Below, in pieces: positions 9,995-21,125 of a stretch of 64,000 nt of DNA (position 1 is the stretch's first letter; each line of letters starts with the position of its first letter). A program made the position numbers and the translations under genes. The notes below the pieces were generated by a model. It was not told the origin of the DNA and searched no databases. It saw only the letters and a program-made list of their open reading frames with translations. Source of the stretch: Rhynchospora pubera. Its lineage: Eukaryota > Streptophyta > Magnoliopsida > Poales > Cyperaceae. Location: contig CM051460.1 of NCBI GenBank assembly GCA_028095005.1, forward strand, positions 113,557,039 to 113,621,038. The letters are read 5' to 3'.

Positions 9995-11138
9995 AGTTTT
10001 CAATAGAAAACCATTTAAAAAAAAAACAAGCACTTTCCAGTTGACCTAAGTCAATTGGCACGTGGTTTTATCTATACTTTCCAAGAGACTAAGCATTCCA
10101 CTTAATTCTGGAAAAAGCTGAAGTGATATTGCTCACAACTTTTCCTACGCACTTCAATATCTATTTTTTATCCTTAGGGATAATTTTATTTTTTATTTTT
10201 GGATAAACTCAGGGATAATTTTATTATATGCTGAATAAAAATATATAACTTTGATTTTAGAAAGATCATATATTCAATGTATCTACTATTTTATTTTAAA
10301 GGTGTGTTTGGATTAGCATGGAATAAGGAATAAGAATAAAAAATTTCGGTATGCGTGCTTATTCTTATTCTTGTGCAACCCAAACAACACAAGAATGAAA
10401 AATTTGGAACCTTATTCCTATACTAACAAAACCATGGTATAAGAATAAGAAATTTGAATAAGCACGCATACCGAAATTCCTTATTCCATGCTCATCCAAA
10501 CACACCAAAAATGGATGAGAATAACTATTGATTTGTTTTTAATAAAATATACTGTAGACTTGGTTTGTTTGGCTGTATTTTCATTTTGATATTTTTACTT
10601 GGATTTCTTCTAGCTTCATTACTAAAACTTAATAGCAAAAGAAAAAAAAAACCAATTTAATTCCCAACAAAATATTGAAGATTAGCTGAAATATTAATTG
10701 CTCTGTTCACTTATTTGCATGTGTGGGCACGGTGTCTTTCGTACCTACTTTCATATGCTGATACTTAGCGTGTCATGGTGTATCGTGTCAAACACATGTG
10801 TGTTTAGTATCGTGTTGTGTTGTGTTGATAAGAGTTATATCAGCAACCGTATTGTGTCGTGTCGTGTTGAGTGGAGAAAATGTCAACACAACACGAAAAC
10901 TAACACGACAAGGTGGATAATCGTGTTAACACGTTGTGCCATAATTGTGTCAATCGTGTCAATCGTGTCAAACCGTGTTAGAAGCTTATTATTTTTTTCA
11001 TACAACTTGCAAAAAATTATTAAAAATTATTTAAAAATAAACAAATCTTAAGAAATACAAATTAAAATTTTGAGTTTCACTGTCTAGATGGGAATTTTTC
11101 TTTTTTTATATTTCATGATACAATGTATTATTAAAATT
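9995..11138 (+). repeat. 1144-bp local tandem duplication, second unit
   Basis: Head-to-tail second unit of 8851-9994, with its own MITE copy (10301-10506) and CGTGTT-rich stretch (10700-10980). A small difference is an extra ATCGTGTCA near 10955. Confidence 0.9.
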
Positions 11139-11147
11139 TAAAAAAAG

Positions 11148-11567
11148 TTTCAGTGCCACAACTTTAGAGTGCCACAAAATATCATAACTTTACTTTTCAT
11201 CGATAATTATTTTTTTTAAAATAAAAATTGAATCCAAACCGTTGATCTTGTACAACTTAACTTGTGATGTGTTTCTATATAAATTTTATAAAATTTGGAG
11301 TTGATTTGATATTTGATCAAGGCGTCAAACCATAAACGTATTACAATTAATCTGTCATAGTTAACAAGATTTATTTATTTTTTAACCTCTTGATCAAATA
11401 TCAAATAAACTCCAAATTTAATAAAATTTCTATGGAAACACATTGCTCGTTAAGTTGTATAAGATCAATGGTTTGGATTTAATATTTTAATTTTATAATT
11501 TTTAATTATTGATGAAAAGTAAAGCTATGGCATTTTGTGGCACCTTGAAGTTGTGGCACAGGAAAAT
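11148..11567. mobile_element. Long foldback element with arms of about 190 bp
   Basis: The left arm begins AGTGCCACAACTTTAGAGTG and the right arm ends with its inverse (TTGAAGTTGTGGCAC). Inner parts also pair: ATTTGATCAAGG lies opposite CCTCTTGATCAAATATC around the centre near 11360. Copy 2 of the duplication keeps it at about 42378-42790. A transcript would form a long hairpin. Confidence 0.7.
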
Positions 11568-12111
11568 TTCTATAAAAAATAATTGGAATCAGATACTGTT
11601 ATTGGTAATATTGATCTTAGTTGCAAATTTATATGTTGTTTATGATATTTTTTTGTTTGAAATATCAAATAATTGGTCGCTATAAATTCTTATTTTTTAC
11701 TATGTTTGTTATTTTGAACTTTAAATTTTTTAAAAAATATGTTTGCAATTGTGTTGTGTCGTATTGTTATTGTGCTGTGTTGAACCGTGTCGTGTTAAAC
11801 CTTGTCACTTCTTTGAAAATGCCAACATGACACAGTTACATGCCACACCAACACACATGTATCGTGTTAAATCCGTACATGTAACGTGTCGTGTCCACGA
11901 TCTGTATCGTGTCAACACACTATTACTACTAACCCGCGGTAACCTTGTTACTTTCAAAGGAGACTCAAGATTGGTAACAGGTACCTCTGCTAGTTTGTAC
12001 TAGGCAGCAATTGGATCTACAAATACAGGTACATAGTTCTGAGATTTTTCAAAATTAGTTTGTGTCTTCTTTGAAAACGGGTATATCATCCATTACTACT
12101 AACCCGTTAAA

Positions 12112-12284
12112 TCATGGTTTTCAATACTCTACCAGCATTCATACCGGTCAGTGACCGAAACCTAGTATTTTCCGAAATTTTCTGGTATTTCCTCTCTAAA
12201 TATCGAATACCGCCATTTCGGCCACCGTTTCGGTATCCGGTATTATCGGAATTTTTCGGTAAGCGGTAGGGTATTGAAAACACT
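12112..12284. mobile_element. hAT-type MITE with GTTTTCAATAC ends, copy 1 only
   Basis: The ends are inverted (GTTTTCAATACTCTACC and GGTAGGGTATTGAAAAC). The flanks CCGTTAAA (12104-12111) and ACGTTAAA (12285-12292) form an 8-bp target repeat with one mismatch. The matching place in copy 2 (about 43395) is an uninterrupted CCCGTTAAACCGCAG. Confidence 0.7.
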
Positions 12285-12745
12285 ACGTTAAACCGCAGTT
12301 GTCAACTGAGCAGAGGAGTCATTAACTTGTACTGGCAACAAGAAGAGGCCGTTTGGATTGAAGTGGAAATTTGGAAAATTTCATATTCTAGACATAAATT
12401 TATTATAAACAATCCAAACTCTTCACAAAATTATACATTTCTCAATAAATTTATGTCTAAGAATTGAAAATTTTCTAAATTCTCCAAATTCCTAAGCGAT
12501 CCAAACGGCGCCGAAATGATGCTGTCAGTCAGCAATTGATCTAGAAAGGGGTATATTGTTGGATTTTTTTTCAAATTCTTTGGAACTCGCATCGATCCGT
12601 CTAAAACCCAGTTGTCAGTATATCTCGGCACGTCACGAAAATTTCCACAGAGTCGTTAGTCAGTCCAACTTTTCCATGACGTATGTACACAAAATTCCAC
12701 ATCAAATGTATTTTTCCCCCTTTTTCAAAGATATCTCTTTCACTG

Positions 12746-12760
12746 TGGACCTCAGGTCAA
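12746..12760. promoter_or_regulatory. Inverted TTGACC pair (W-box-like palindrome)
   Basis: TGGACCTCAGGTCAA is the decayed form of TTGACCTCAGGTCAA, which recurs at 27965-27979, 37652-37666 and 38293-38307. Variants are at 18544-18558, 28544-28558, 43847-43861 and 49582-49596. Two TTGAC cores, the WRKY-binding W-box core, face each other. A regulatory role is inferred. Confidence 0.4.
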
Positions 12761-13451
12761 CTTGATGTTTCACTAAGTAGGATAGTAACAACAATTATTT
12801 GCGGAACTGTAAAAATTGTTTTCGTTAAAAAAAAAATATTATAGAGTTCACTATCAATGGTTAAGTGAGGCTGAATACATATAAGGAAATAAGAGAATAA
12901 ATTTATTATAAACATAACATTTGTCATTAATTTGTCATGGTAATTCTTAATATTTATTTGTCGCATAGGCGCTATTTTTTCACTCCGCTCTCTCAATTTT
13001 TAACATTTGAACAGAAGATATTAGCACCTAGAAAAATATTATTGTATTTATCTTGATTATAAACATGTAACGTACGTATGACTTGCCCCTAAAATATTAT
13101 ATATGATTGTTCTTTTTGACCTGTTTCCTTCTGTTTGTTCTAACACGTAACGATTTTTAAAGGCATTGCATCATGCAAAACAGATGGACGACTTCACAGA
13201 CTTACTAGTTTATAAATGTACGATACATGCACAAATTAAAACTTTTGACAAAAAAATATATATAAGGCGGTATTGTTAAAATGAGATGTTAAAACTCATT
13301 TATTGCCAAAACATACATAACTTTTCTTTCGTTCACATTGTGAAGTCCCGACCGCCTTTATTTCCAAAACACTTTTACATATGTTTTGCATTTATACTAA
13401 AATATACTGATCATCGATCTTATTAGGGATCATCTTCTATGGCTTTGCTTC

Positions 13452-14556
13452 TTAAGGTGGACAATTGTTGTACTTACTGTTGCAGGGTCGAGTGTATGGT
13501 TGGCCTGGCCTTGTCGTTGGGTTGTTCGGGTTAAGAACTCCAACGCCGATTGCTGCATCATGACAAATCAGTAAATTACAATCATGAATCATAAAACTAA
13601 ATTCCTCACCAAAACTCATGCAACTAGCTAGATAGTACTTTATAAAAATACCAAAATTTTACATTTGGCAGCTTGATGGGTTTAGGGCTTTCAACGGTAG
13701 ATCATTTACCGTTATGCTGTTTCGTTTAACCGAAATGGAACGGTTTGTGGCATAAAAAATTATACCGTTTTTTAAGTGGCACGGTTGATGGCACAGTTGG
13801 TTATACCGTTTCCACTATTTCAACCTCATTTCAAACCATTTTATGTGTAATATACGGTTGATGGCACAAAAAATTGTTTCGTTTAATAAATGAAACGGTA
13901 AGTGACATGCCAGTATTGTACCGTTTAATAAGTGAAACGGTAACGATTTAGTGTCATTCCGTGCCACTTACCACGTTTTGACAGCCCTAGACGGGTTTGT
14001 GGTTTCTTGCATCATGGCAAGTACCATTGGGAGTATGTAGATATATTTTAGTCATGCCAGAAATGAGGCCATGACAATTATTAAACTATATCGATTTTAC
14101 TTTTTTTTATTACTGGGAGATCTTTACCGTCCATTTTTTTTAAAAAAAAATTAATGCATAGTTGTTTAACTTTTTAACGAATAAAAAAGATATAACAGTT
14201 TATTTAATAAATTTAATGGTGTAAATTGTGATCAGACCTTCAATTTCTCTAATCTCTATCATTGCATTTCGAACAAATTAGGTAATTGCTTGCCAACTAA
14301 ACTCCTTTTGCTTTTCGTCCAAAAAAAAAAAAACTTAGGACTTGGGAAAAGAAATATTAGTTCAATATTTTGAAAGAAGCCTGATCATGTACGTGGAATT
14401 AACGTTGGAACATTGGATAGATGGAGAAAAGAGAGGATTACTCTGAGCCTTGCTTTCTTCCTGCAGGGTTCGAACGGCCTCTGAAGAAGGCAACATGAGA
14501 GAGCTAGTGAAAAGTAGGAACATAATGCAGAAAATTGGAAGAGCTTTTGTTGCCAT
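13452..14556 (-). CDS. RALF-like secreted peptide precursor, 71 aa, two exons
   Basis: Read on the minus strand, exon 1 is 14556-14442 and exon 2 is 13552-13452. The donor is GTAATC and the acceptor GATGCAG, phase 1. Residues 1 to about 27 form the signal peptide M-A-T-K-A-L-P-I-F-C-I-M-F-L-L-F-T-S-S-L, ending SSEA. A short linker VRTLQEESKAQ follows. The mature part starts I-G-V-G-V-L-N-P-N-N-P (residues 40-50), then P-Y-T-R-P-C (57-62), six residues, Cys69 and PP. This recalls RALF, which has YISYGAL early and NPYxRGC-x5-C late, but the first Cys pair is missing and the last spacing is one longer. Canonical RALF genes lack introns, so the intron is unusual. A TATATAA box is at 14617-14623. 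The intron carries a hAT-type MITE that does not touch the splice sites. Likely an apoplastic signalling peptide; the family call is an inference. Confidence 0.68.
13683..13989. mobile_element. hAT-type MITE in the intron of the 13452-14556 gene
   Basis: The ends are TAGGGCTTTCAACGG and TTTTGACAGCCCTA. The target repeat is GATGGGTT (13675-13682) and GACGGGTT (13990-13997), 8 bp with one mismatch. The paralogous introns near 39175 and 44797 read GCTTGACGGGTTTGTGG without it, so the insertion is specific to this copy. Confidence 0.85.
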
Positions 14557-14616
14557 CTCTGGAATTCAGTTTATCTTGTTTTTCTTCCTTGCTGGAACAC
14601 TACTCCAATGGGTTCC

Positions 14617-14623
14617 TTATATA
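14617..14623 (-). promoter_or_regulatory. TATA box of the 13452-14556 gene
   Basis: On the minus strand TATATAAGG lies 61 bases upstream of the start codon. The context GATCTATATAA is shared with 45576-45582, 30861-30867 and 56788-56794. Confidence 0.7.
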
Positions 14624-14699
14624 GATCACTTGTGTAGTTGCGTGGAAGGTTTGGGACGGGGTGCAACGATTTTCTAAGGTGGCCTTGACCTCTGTTCGT

Positions 14700-15902
14700 G
14701 TCACCCTATCTTACGAGAAACATTTCTCTCTCTTTTTTTTTTTAGTTGAAATAAAACATACCATAAAGTTATATGTGGAATACAAGTTTTCCTTTTTTTT
14801 TGTTTCTCACCGTTCAAATATTGCCAGCAACATCTGAGTATTCTATCTTATTGGAAGAATTAGAATGTTTCTATTTCGAAATTTATTAGCAATTTGGGTG
14901 TCTCTATATTTGTGCTTCATTGTTTCAATCTACTCTGTTTTAAATTAGTTACTAGCCAATTTGTTTAATTAGGTCTTGAATTTATTGAAGCATCTCTGCT
15001 TTGATTTTTTTTTCTTTTTATAATTTTACAAAACCATTTATTTTTTTTTATACTTGCGTATCTTTTAGTAATATCACCAAGCATATACTTTCCACTTCTG
15101 TATACATCAATTATTTTCTTGAAATTTGAATAACTAATGTTTCAATCTGCTATTAATTAATGCGACAGAGATATAATTTCACAAAATCCACAGTAAGTTC
15201 TCTTTTTGTACCATAGAGGCCTAGATAACGTCATATTCGTTGGATTTTTTTTTTTTTGAAGATAAATTGGGGGTCGATACAGCCTCCAACTTATTTTTAA
15301 ATTAAATGTCTATGAAAGATATCCAGTCAGGTTTCAAACTAGCGATTTTTCGTTGGAAGTTAAGAAAGAACTCCAGAATTTGTTAATCGCATTTTTGTCC
15401 ATTGCATATTAAATTATCCTGCCTTATTCCCTGATATCTTCTTTGTCATCTAAAAAAAATAAAAAATTCTCTTCTTTGATTGTGCCTTCTTATTGGGTCA
15501 AAGTGATAGTTTCAGAGGCCTATCGTTTTAGTTACAATACAATTTTGAACATTCAGTCATTCACAAGTCCGGATATCTTCCCTTTTGGACAACAACATTT
15601 TAAATTGTTGGATTAGCTGACTGAAGGCATCGGTCTTTCCTCTGAATAGTTGTTTGTAAAGGATTTCTTATAATAGTCAACATAAGATTTGGCCAAATTT
15701 TTCTTTTAAGTAGATTCCGTGAAGAGTTTTAGATCTTACTTATTTACATACGTATTTCTGGTGGTTTACATTGTGGAGAGTTTTAGTAAATAATATAATA
15801 TTTGGATAGTTTTGTCTTTCCAGCAGATATTGTGGAGACTTTTAGCACATTTTTTTTTACGTATTTGGTATTTCTAGTGGTTTAAGCTGGTACAGGTCAG
15901 CT
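14700..15902. other. No gene recognised; duplicated flank
   Basis: This AT-rich sequence matches 45655-47006 in copy 2 with several indels, including a MITE (46450-46596) present only in copy 2. No coding region, splice pattern or structured RNA was recognised. Confidence 0.5.
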
Positions 15903-16160
15903 CAGTGGCGGATTTAGAAAAAATATTTAGGTGGGGCTGAGATTTATAAAAATATTGGACCAACATAAGTTCATTGTATATCCATCTCATACAATACTAA
16001 AAATATAGCTTAAAGCCATATTATAAAAAAATGATGAACCACTCAAAATATATCAAAAGAAAAATTGCAATTTGAATTTATTCATAGCCCATATGTATAT
16101 ATATAAACCATGGTAGGTGGGGCTCTAGTCCCAGCAGCCCCACCTGTGGATCCGCCACTG
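15903..16160. mobile_element. hAT-type MITE with perfect 8-bp target duplication
   Basis: The ends CAGTGGCGGATTTAG and GTGGATCCGCCACTG are inverted. The flanks GGTCAGCT (15895-15902 and 16161-16168) are identical. The matching place in copy 2 (46999-47006, GGTCGGCT) is an empty site, so it inserted into copy 1 after the duplication. Confidence 0.9.
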
Positions 16161-16183
16161 GGTCAGCTAAGACCCGATCCAAA

Positions 16184-16330
16184 TATCATCTCCGTTTGGA
16201 TGGTGTGAGAAAAAGAGAAATAAAGAAATAAGTATTGGGAAATGTGTAAATTTGTGAAGAGTTTGGATTGTTTATAATAAATTTACGTTTAGGAAGAAGC
16301 TATTCTCTTATTCGTAGGCTCATCCAAACA
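16184..16330. mobile_element. MITE of the CTCCGTTTGGATGG family
   Basis: The ends CTCCGTTTGGATGGTGTG and CTCATCCAAACACAG are imperfectly inverted, and the interior AAGAGTTTGGATTGTTTATAA is shared by the family. Copy 2 instead has about 210 unrelated bases (47029-47240) and then another family member at 47264-47430. Confidence 0.5.
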
Positions 16331-16919
16331 CAGAAATTTAGATGGTTTTTTTTTTCTAAATATAAGCCGTGGAAGTCGACACAAGTTCGTTGAGTCTTGT
16401 TTTTCATGTTTTAAAACTAGATTTGAAAGTGTGTTCTTCATAATCAATGAAAAACATGCCGTATTCACTGTTCTTTTTTGAAAAAAGATTAAAAAAATAT
16501 GATTAAGATATGATGGATTGGTAATGAAAGACTTGAAAGTCGTTGCTTTTGTAATGCAACTATATGCATAAATTATTTTTTCTTATTATCCATTGCTGTT
16601 AGATCTGTTCTCATATCAGCAAACATCATAGAGGCCTGGCGGGTAATTTGTAAATTTAAGTGAACATACACAAAATACCTTGAAATTTACTTTTGAGCTG
16701 GGCTCTAGTGCTTTTGGATAAAAAATAACTAAAGCATGCTATGTTAATCATGTAAGACCCGGAAAACTTAAGAGTGCAAAGCGGTCATCCGGCCAAGCAC
16801 GCAATTTGTAAGCTCTTACAAGATTTTTGAAAAGGCGAGAAATCATGGATACAAAATTACGAACATATCATAACAATGACTTTAACTAGCACAGTCTTTA
16901 TTTTTAGTAGCGTCAACCT

Positions 16920-17032
16920 TTATTGATATGTGTATATATATATATTGGTCACATACATAATGTTCCATTTCGACCAGGCGGCAAGCCTATTTGGGTCATC
17001 TGGGTTCAAAGCAGCAGTGCTGCTTGATTGGC
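16920..17032 (-). pseudogene. Relict second exon of a RALF-like peptide gene
   Basis: On the minus strand an acceptor TTTTCTTTCAG at 17033 opens a phase-1-compatible frame. It reads Q-S-S-S-T-A-A-L-N-P-D-D-P-N-R-L and runs into TA-repeat codons to a stop at 16920. The ALNPDDP part aligns with GVLNPNNP of intact paralogs and with GVLNPDHP at 21126. The PY and two-cysteine end is gone. No exon 1 was found upstream. An identical piece is at 47963-48075. Confidence 0.45.
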
Positions 17033-17299
17033 CTGAAAGAAAATTAGAAATCACTTGTTAATTAGTTTTCTAGATTAAGCAGAGGAGGGGATTTAAGAAA
17101 TTGAGGAAACAGTCAAATGTGTTTGGAATAATAAATTAATAACTTAATGACAAGTCCAAAGAAAAAAAAACACTAAGTATTTTCCAATGACCCTGTAAAT
17201 TTACAAAATACTATGCGTGCCATTTTCCCTAAGAAATGTCATATAAATAATACATTGTAGATGGAATACCTTTATAGCCATGTCATTGGAGAAACGAAT

Positions 17300-17490
17300 T
17301 TTAGCTAGTACTGTTATTTCTTCATCTCTGTTTTGAAACAGAGGACGTAAGTATTTTTCTACCATGACTGTTTCCAAACAATTTGATTAAGCAAGGCAGG
17401 CGTCAATTGTGCAGAAAAGTGACTAAGTTTGTACAAAGGCAGCAATAAATGATGCTGTAAGTCAGCAATTGGACCTACAAACGGGTATGT
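17300..17490. repeat. Block common to the peptide-gene units, no gene attached
   Basis: It contains GTTATTTCTTCATCTCTGTTT, then GCAGCAATAAATGATGCTG and CAGCAATTGGACCTACAAAC. Relatives are at 20310-20475, 37240-37440, 43240-43320 and duplicate-copy positions. Repetition beside the peptide genes suggests a piece of the ancestral unit. Confidence 0.5.
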
Positions 17491-17536
17491 ACTATATAGT
17501 TCTGGATTTTTCGAAATTATTTTTTCTCCTTTGGAA

Positions 17537-18167
17537 ATAGGGCTGTCAATGGGTACGGTACTGTACTGTAGAAGGTATTTTCATATACGTACCTATTAAA
17601 ATTTTCTTTACCCATATCCGTATCTGTATTCGTTAAAAAAGACGTTACCCGTATCATATCCGTACCCGTTAAGAATTAATAGTAAGGGTAGGCTAACGGA
17701 TAATAATAATATTATTAATTTAATAAAAATATATAATATGATAAATAAATAGTATCAAATAAATATATAGATAAAGTAAAATGGTTAGATAATATTTTAG
17801 ATATAACAAAAATTATGAAATTTATTCTCATATCAATTGAATTCAAAAAATCTATATAACAAATTATAAATTATAATATAATATAGAACGAAAAATCATC
17901 ATCATAAATAAGTTTGGATAAAGATCAAAATTAATAACATATCCTTCGAAATATGCTAAAAATATGATTATATATACATATATGTTTGTAAAATATTACC
18001 CGTTAGAGAAAGGATATGAAATAACCCATACCCGTACCCGATAAGTTAACGAAAAAATTTCTTTACTTGTATCCATACCCGTTAATCTAACGAAAATAAA
18101 ATCTTACCCGTACCCGCCTTATCGAATACGATATGGATAGGATAAACGAGTTTCATTGACAGCCCTA
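17537..18167. mobile_element. hAT-type MITE, 631 bp
   Basis: The ends TAGGGCTGTCAATG and CATTGACAGCCCTA are perfectly inverted. The target repeat TTTGGAAA (17529-17536) and TTTAGAAA (18168-18175) is 8 bp with one mismatch. Internal words ACCCGTACCCG and CCGTATC occur in both arms. Copy 2 carries it at 48581-49210, so it predates the duplication. Confidence 0.9.
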
Positions 18168-18360
18168 TTTAGAAACGGATATATCATCCATTCCTACCAA
18201 GTACCGACCCGTCTAAACCGCAGTTGTCACTTGTCAATATCGTCTCAGCATGCAAGAAAATTTCCACACATAGTCAGTCCCAATTCTTTCCATTACGTCA
18301 AAATTCCGCATCCTTTGACCAATATAAGTACTTTTTTTTCCCCTTTTATTGAATGATATC

Positions 18361-18524
18361 AATCCTAATCTGGTGGCGCGCTACACCACGTGTCGCACAC
18401 CTACGAGCCGTCTGATCTTGATCGGACGGTTCATTTTTGACGGGCCTATCAATCTAGATTACATGTACGGAGCTCCCTTATCTATGTGATCTTGATCAGA
18501 CGGCCAGGAGCTGATTTGAATTCG
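18361..18524. mobile_element. Mutator-type MITE with 9-bp target duplication, right end deleted
   Basis: AATGATATC flanks it at 18352-18360 and 18525-18533. The left inverted end contains GCGCGCTACACCACGTGTCGC. The right end, present in copy 2 (49371-49562, GTGACACGTGGTGTCGCGC), is missing here by a 28-bp deletion. Each full end holds a CCACGTGT G-box-like word. Confidence 0.75.
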
Positions 18525-18776
18525 AATGATATCTCTTTCGCTGTTGACCTCGGGTCAAATTGATGTTTCAGTAGGATTGTCGTCTATGTTAAAATTATAC
18601 TTTTTAATTTTTGGCAATGAATGAACTAGTTCGGACCTTTTGTTGCTTTGAAAACGAAATCGTATTTGTTCGAGTATTGACTAAGGTCTTTATTTTTTTG
18701 CCGTCGTTGCCATAACAAAAAATAATAATAATAATTGGAAATTGATTACTGCCATCTGCAGTTTTGTCATCCCTGC

Positions 18777-18998
18777 CATCACTAAATATAAAGTGAACAT
18801 ATACAGCAAATAAAGTGAATATATAGACGATCTAAGTGAACACTTACAAACAAATAAGTTCAATGAAAATAAGTTGAATATGCATGTAAATTTCTGAACA
18901 AGTGATGACAACACTTATTTGTTTGTAAGTGTTCAGTTAGATCGTCTATATGTTTACATTATTTACTTTATATGTTCACTTTGTATTTAGCGATGACT
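18777..18998. mobile_element. Foldback MITE with arms of about 90 bp
   Basis: CACTAAATATAAAGTGAAC on the left pairs with GTTCACTTTGTATTTAG on the right, and AGACGATCTAAGTGAACAC pairs with GTGTTCAGTTAGATCGTCT. Copy 2 keeps it at about 49812-50036. Confidence 0.75.
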
Positions 18999-19448
18999 GG
19001 AATGGTATATTTGTCGAAATTTATAATTCCTGATAAAAATTAAGCATTTTATGTGACCGTAATTAGTAGCATCGCATATTCACAGAATCACATTAATGGC
19101 AATTTTTTCGGGGACCAAAATAATCGTTTTTGTCATAAAACAAATTTAATGTGGAGAGTTCATCTCAATGGTCAAGTGAGAAAGAGTCTAGATAAATATC
19201 ACCGTTATTTATTGTAGCCAATACAATCTATACCCCATAAAAAAAGAAGTTAAATTCTTATTCACTAATTTGTATAAAAAATAATAAGCGGAAAAAAATA
19301 GTAAAATTTTTGTTTTATATGAGATTTCAATATATAGATTAAGTTGGTTAAATTAGATTTGATAATTTGTAAAATCACCGACCAAAACGATCATAACACA
19401 CGAAAACTTATATGCATCATGGTTTACAATAGGTTTACTATATATGAG

Positions 19449-19587
19449 ACCGTTTGGATTCCATTTGGGAAGAATGAAATAAGGGAATAAATTTATTATA
19501 AACAATCCAAACTCTTCACAAAGTTACACACTTCTCAATACTTTTTCCTTTCTTCCCTTTTTCCCACACCTTATCCAAACGGAGCCT
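19449..19587. mobile_element. MITE of the CCGTTTGGAT / ATCCAAACGG family
   Basis: The ends GACCGTTTGGATTCC and TATCCAAACGGAGCC flank a typical interior with AACAATCCAAACTCTTCAC. It is shared with copy 2 at about 50488-50626. Confidence 0.6.
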
Positions 19588-19892
19588 ATAGAGAGAGAGA
19601 GACAAAACTTATGGTGCATACTAATGGGAGCTTCGGTGCATAATGATTCGAACTTTTCGATCTGTTTTAAACGGATCGATCAAATCTCCTTGTTGATCAA
19701 ATTTTACATTTTTTTGGAAATTTTTAATTTTTTTTTCAGATTTTAAAAAATTGTAGTTTTTTAACGGTTCAGAAAAAATTAGATAAGCAATATTCTAAAA
19801 TTTTTAAAAAATAATAAAAAAATTTTAAAAAATATAAAATGTTCGTGTTGAATCCCAATCCAAGTCAATATTTCCAATATAATTATCATTAT

Positions 19893-20059
19893 GGGGCTGT
19901 TTGGATTCTCCAAAGAATTTAGGGAATTTTATTTTGCTATCATAAATTTATTATAAACAATCCAAACTCTTCACAAAGTTACACACTTACCAATAAATTT
20001 ATTTCTAGAAATTACTTCTCAAAATTCCCCAAATTCCTAAGTGATCCAAACGGCCCCTA
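19893..20059. mobile_element. MITE with GGGGCTGTTTGGAT / ATCCAAACGGCCCC ends
   Basis: The inverted ends are clear and the interior again holds TAAACAATCCAAACTCTTCAC. Shared with copy 2 at about 50933-51098. Confidence 0.65.
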
Positions 20060-20290
20060 TAGGATATGGAACTGCATCCTCTGGATGACCATCCATGGAT
20101 GACTTTCGATCTCAACCGTCTAATTTAATCTCAACTTCTATAGATGTCCCGTGCATGATACCAAGATTGATAAGTCCGAAAAAATATAACTGTTAAGATT
20201 AAATCGGACGGCTCGGATCAAAAGACGTCCACTGAATGGTTGAATACAACCATCCAGAGGATACTCGCCCATAGCCATAGGATATAGCTT
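20060..20290. mobile_element. Foldback MITE with CTATAGGATATGG-type ends
   Basis: CATCCTCTGGATGACCATCC and AACCATCCAGAGGATAC form the outer inverted arms, and ATCTCAACCGTC faces GACGGCTCGGAT inside. Shared with copy 2 at about 51100-51325. Two reading frames on the minus strand here are artefacts of the repeat. Confidence 0.6.
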
Positions 20291-21125
20291 ACATAAAGAA
20301 GTTTTGGCAGCTGCCGATATTTCTTTAGCTCTGTTTGAAACAGAGCGAGGAAATGTTTCGTATATTGACTGGCCAAATATTTGATTTTGCAAAGCTGGCA
20401 CCAACTGAGCAGAGGAGTCAATAAGTTGTACCTAGGCAGCAAGAAATAATGTTGTCATCAGCAATTAGATCTACAAACGACTAAATATTAAGTGGCGCCC
20501 AGGCGCCCTGATGTTATCTTCAACTGAAGCCATCCGATCACTAGACAAGAGTGGTACTCTCGCTCTCTCACTTATTCACACTGTCACACACACACATGCC
20601 AACATAGTTTACTTTAAAATATCGTTATTTATTTTGATACTTGGATTTAATTTGTGTATACATTAAAACGAGTTAACTCTCACAAAATTTATTCCAGTGA
20701 AATGAATATTTTTATGGAACATGGTAATTGAAGCGGGATTTGGAGAAGAAAAAAATCCATTACAAGCTTGTGATTTGTCACATATGAACCTTTTGAAATT
20801 TTATAAGTTACTCCTTACACGAAACAAGGTTTACATTTAACCCAAAAATAGGCATGTAATGCTTGAGAGTTGAGATGATACTTCATAATACTGATAAGTA
20901 TATAGTATGACCGAATGCATGAAAAAATAAATAATCGAGAGTAACGAGACATCAGAAACATTATGCATATATACAATTGACACATAATATTTTAGATCTC
21001 TGATTTATGATTTATTTATTGTGGTTCTATACATGTGACTTGGAAAAATTTTAAATGGTCTCGTAACACCCTCCCATGGACCGGGCTAACTAATACTAAC
21101 ATGTGAATTTTATTAGGTCATTCAG

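Larger units (their letters stand above)
12300..14700 (-). repeat. Peptide-gene duplication unit
   Basis: This approximately 2.4-kb unit recurs at 37240-39777 and 43240-45650, and as a diverged relative at 27580-30900. It begins with a block holding GGCAGCAATAAATGATGCTG-like sequence, continues through a conserved stretch with an inverted TTGACC pair, and ends with a minus-strand peptide gene. Block copies without a gene lie at 17300-17490, 20310-20475, 48350-48530 and 51350-51515. A MITE at 12345-12512 (ends GGCCGTTTGGAT, ATCCAAACGGCGCC) interrupts the first block here. Confidence 0.7.

Noticed and set aside
9555..11051. Frames of 68-117 codons beginning M-L-C-S-L-I-C-M-C-G
   Set aside because: They run through CGTGTT/CGTGTC repeat sequence and appear wherever that repeat is copied. 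No domain or splice support.
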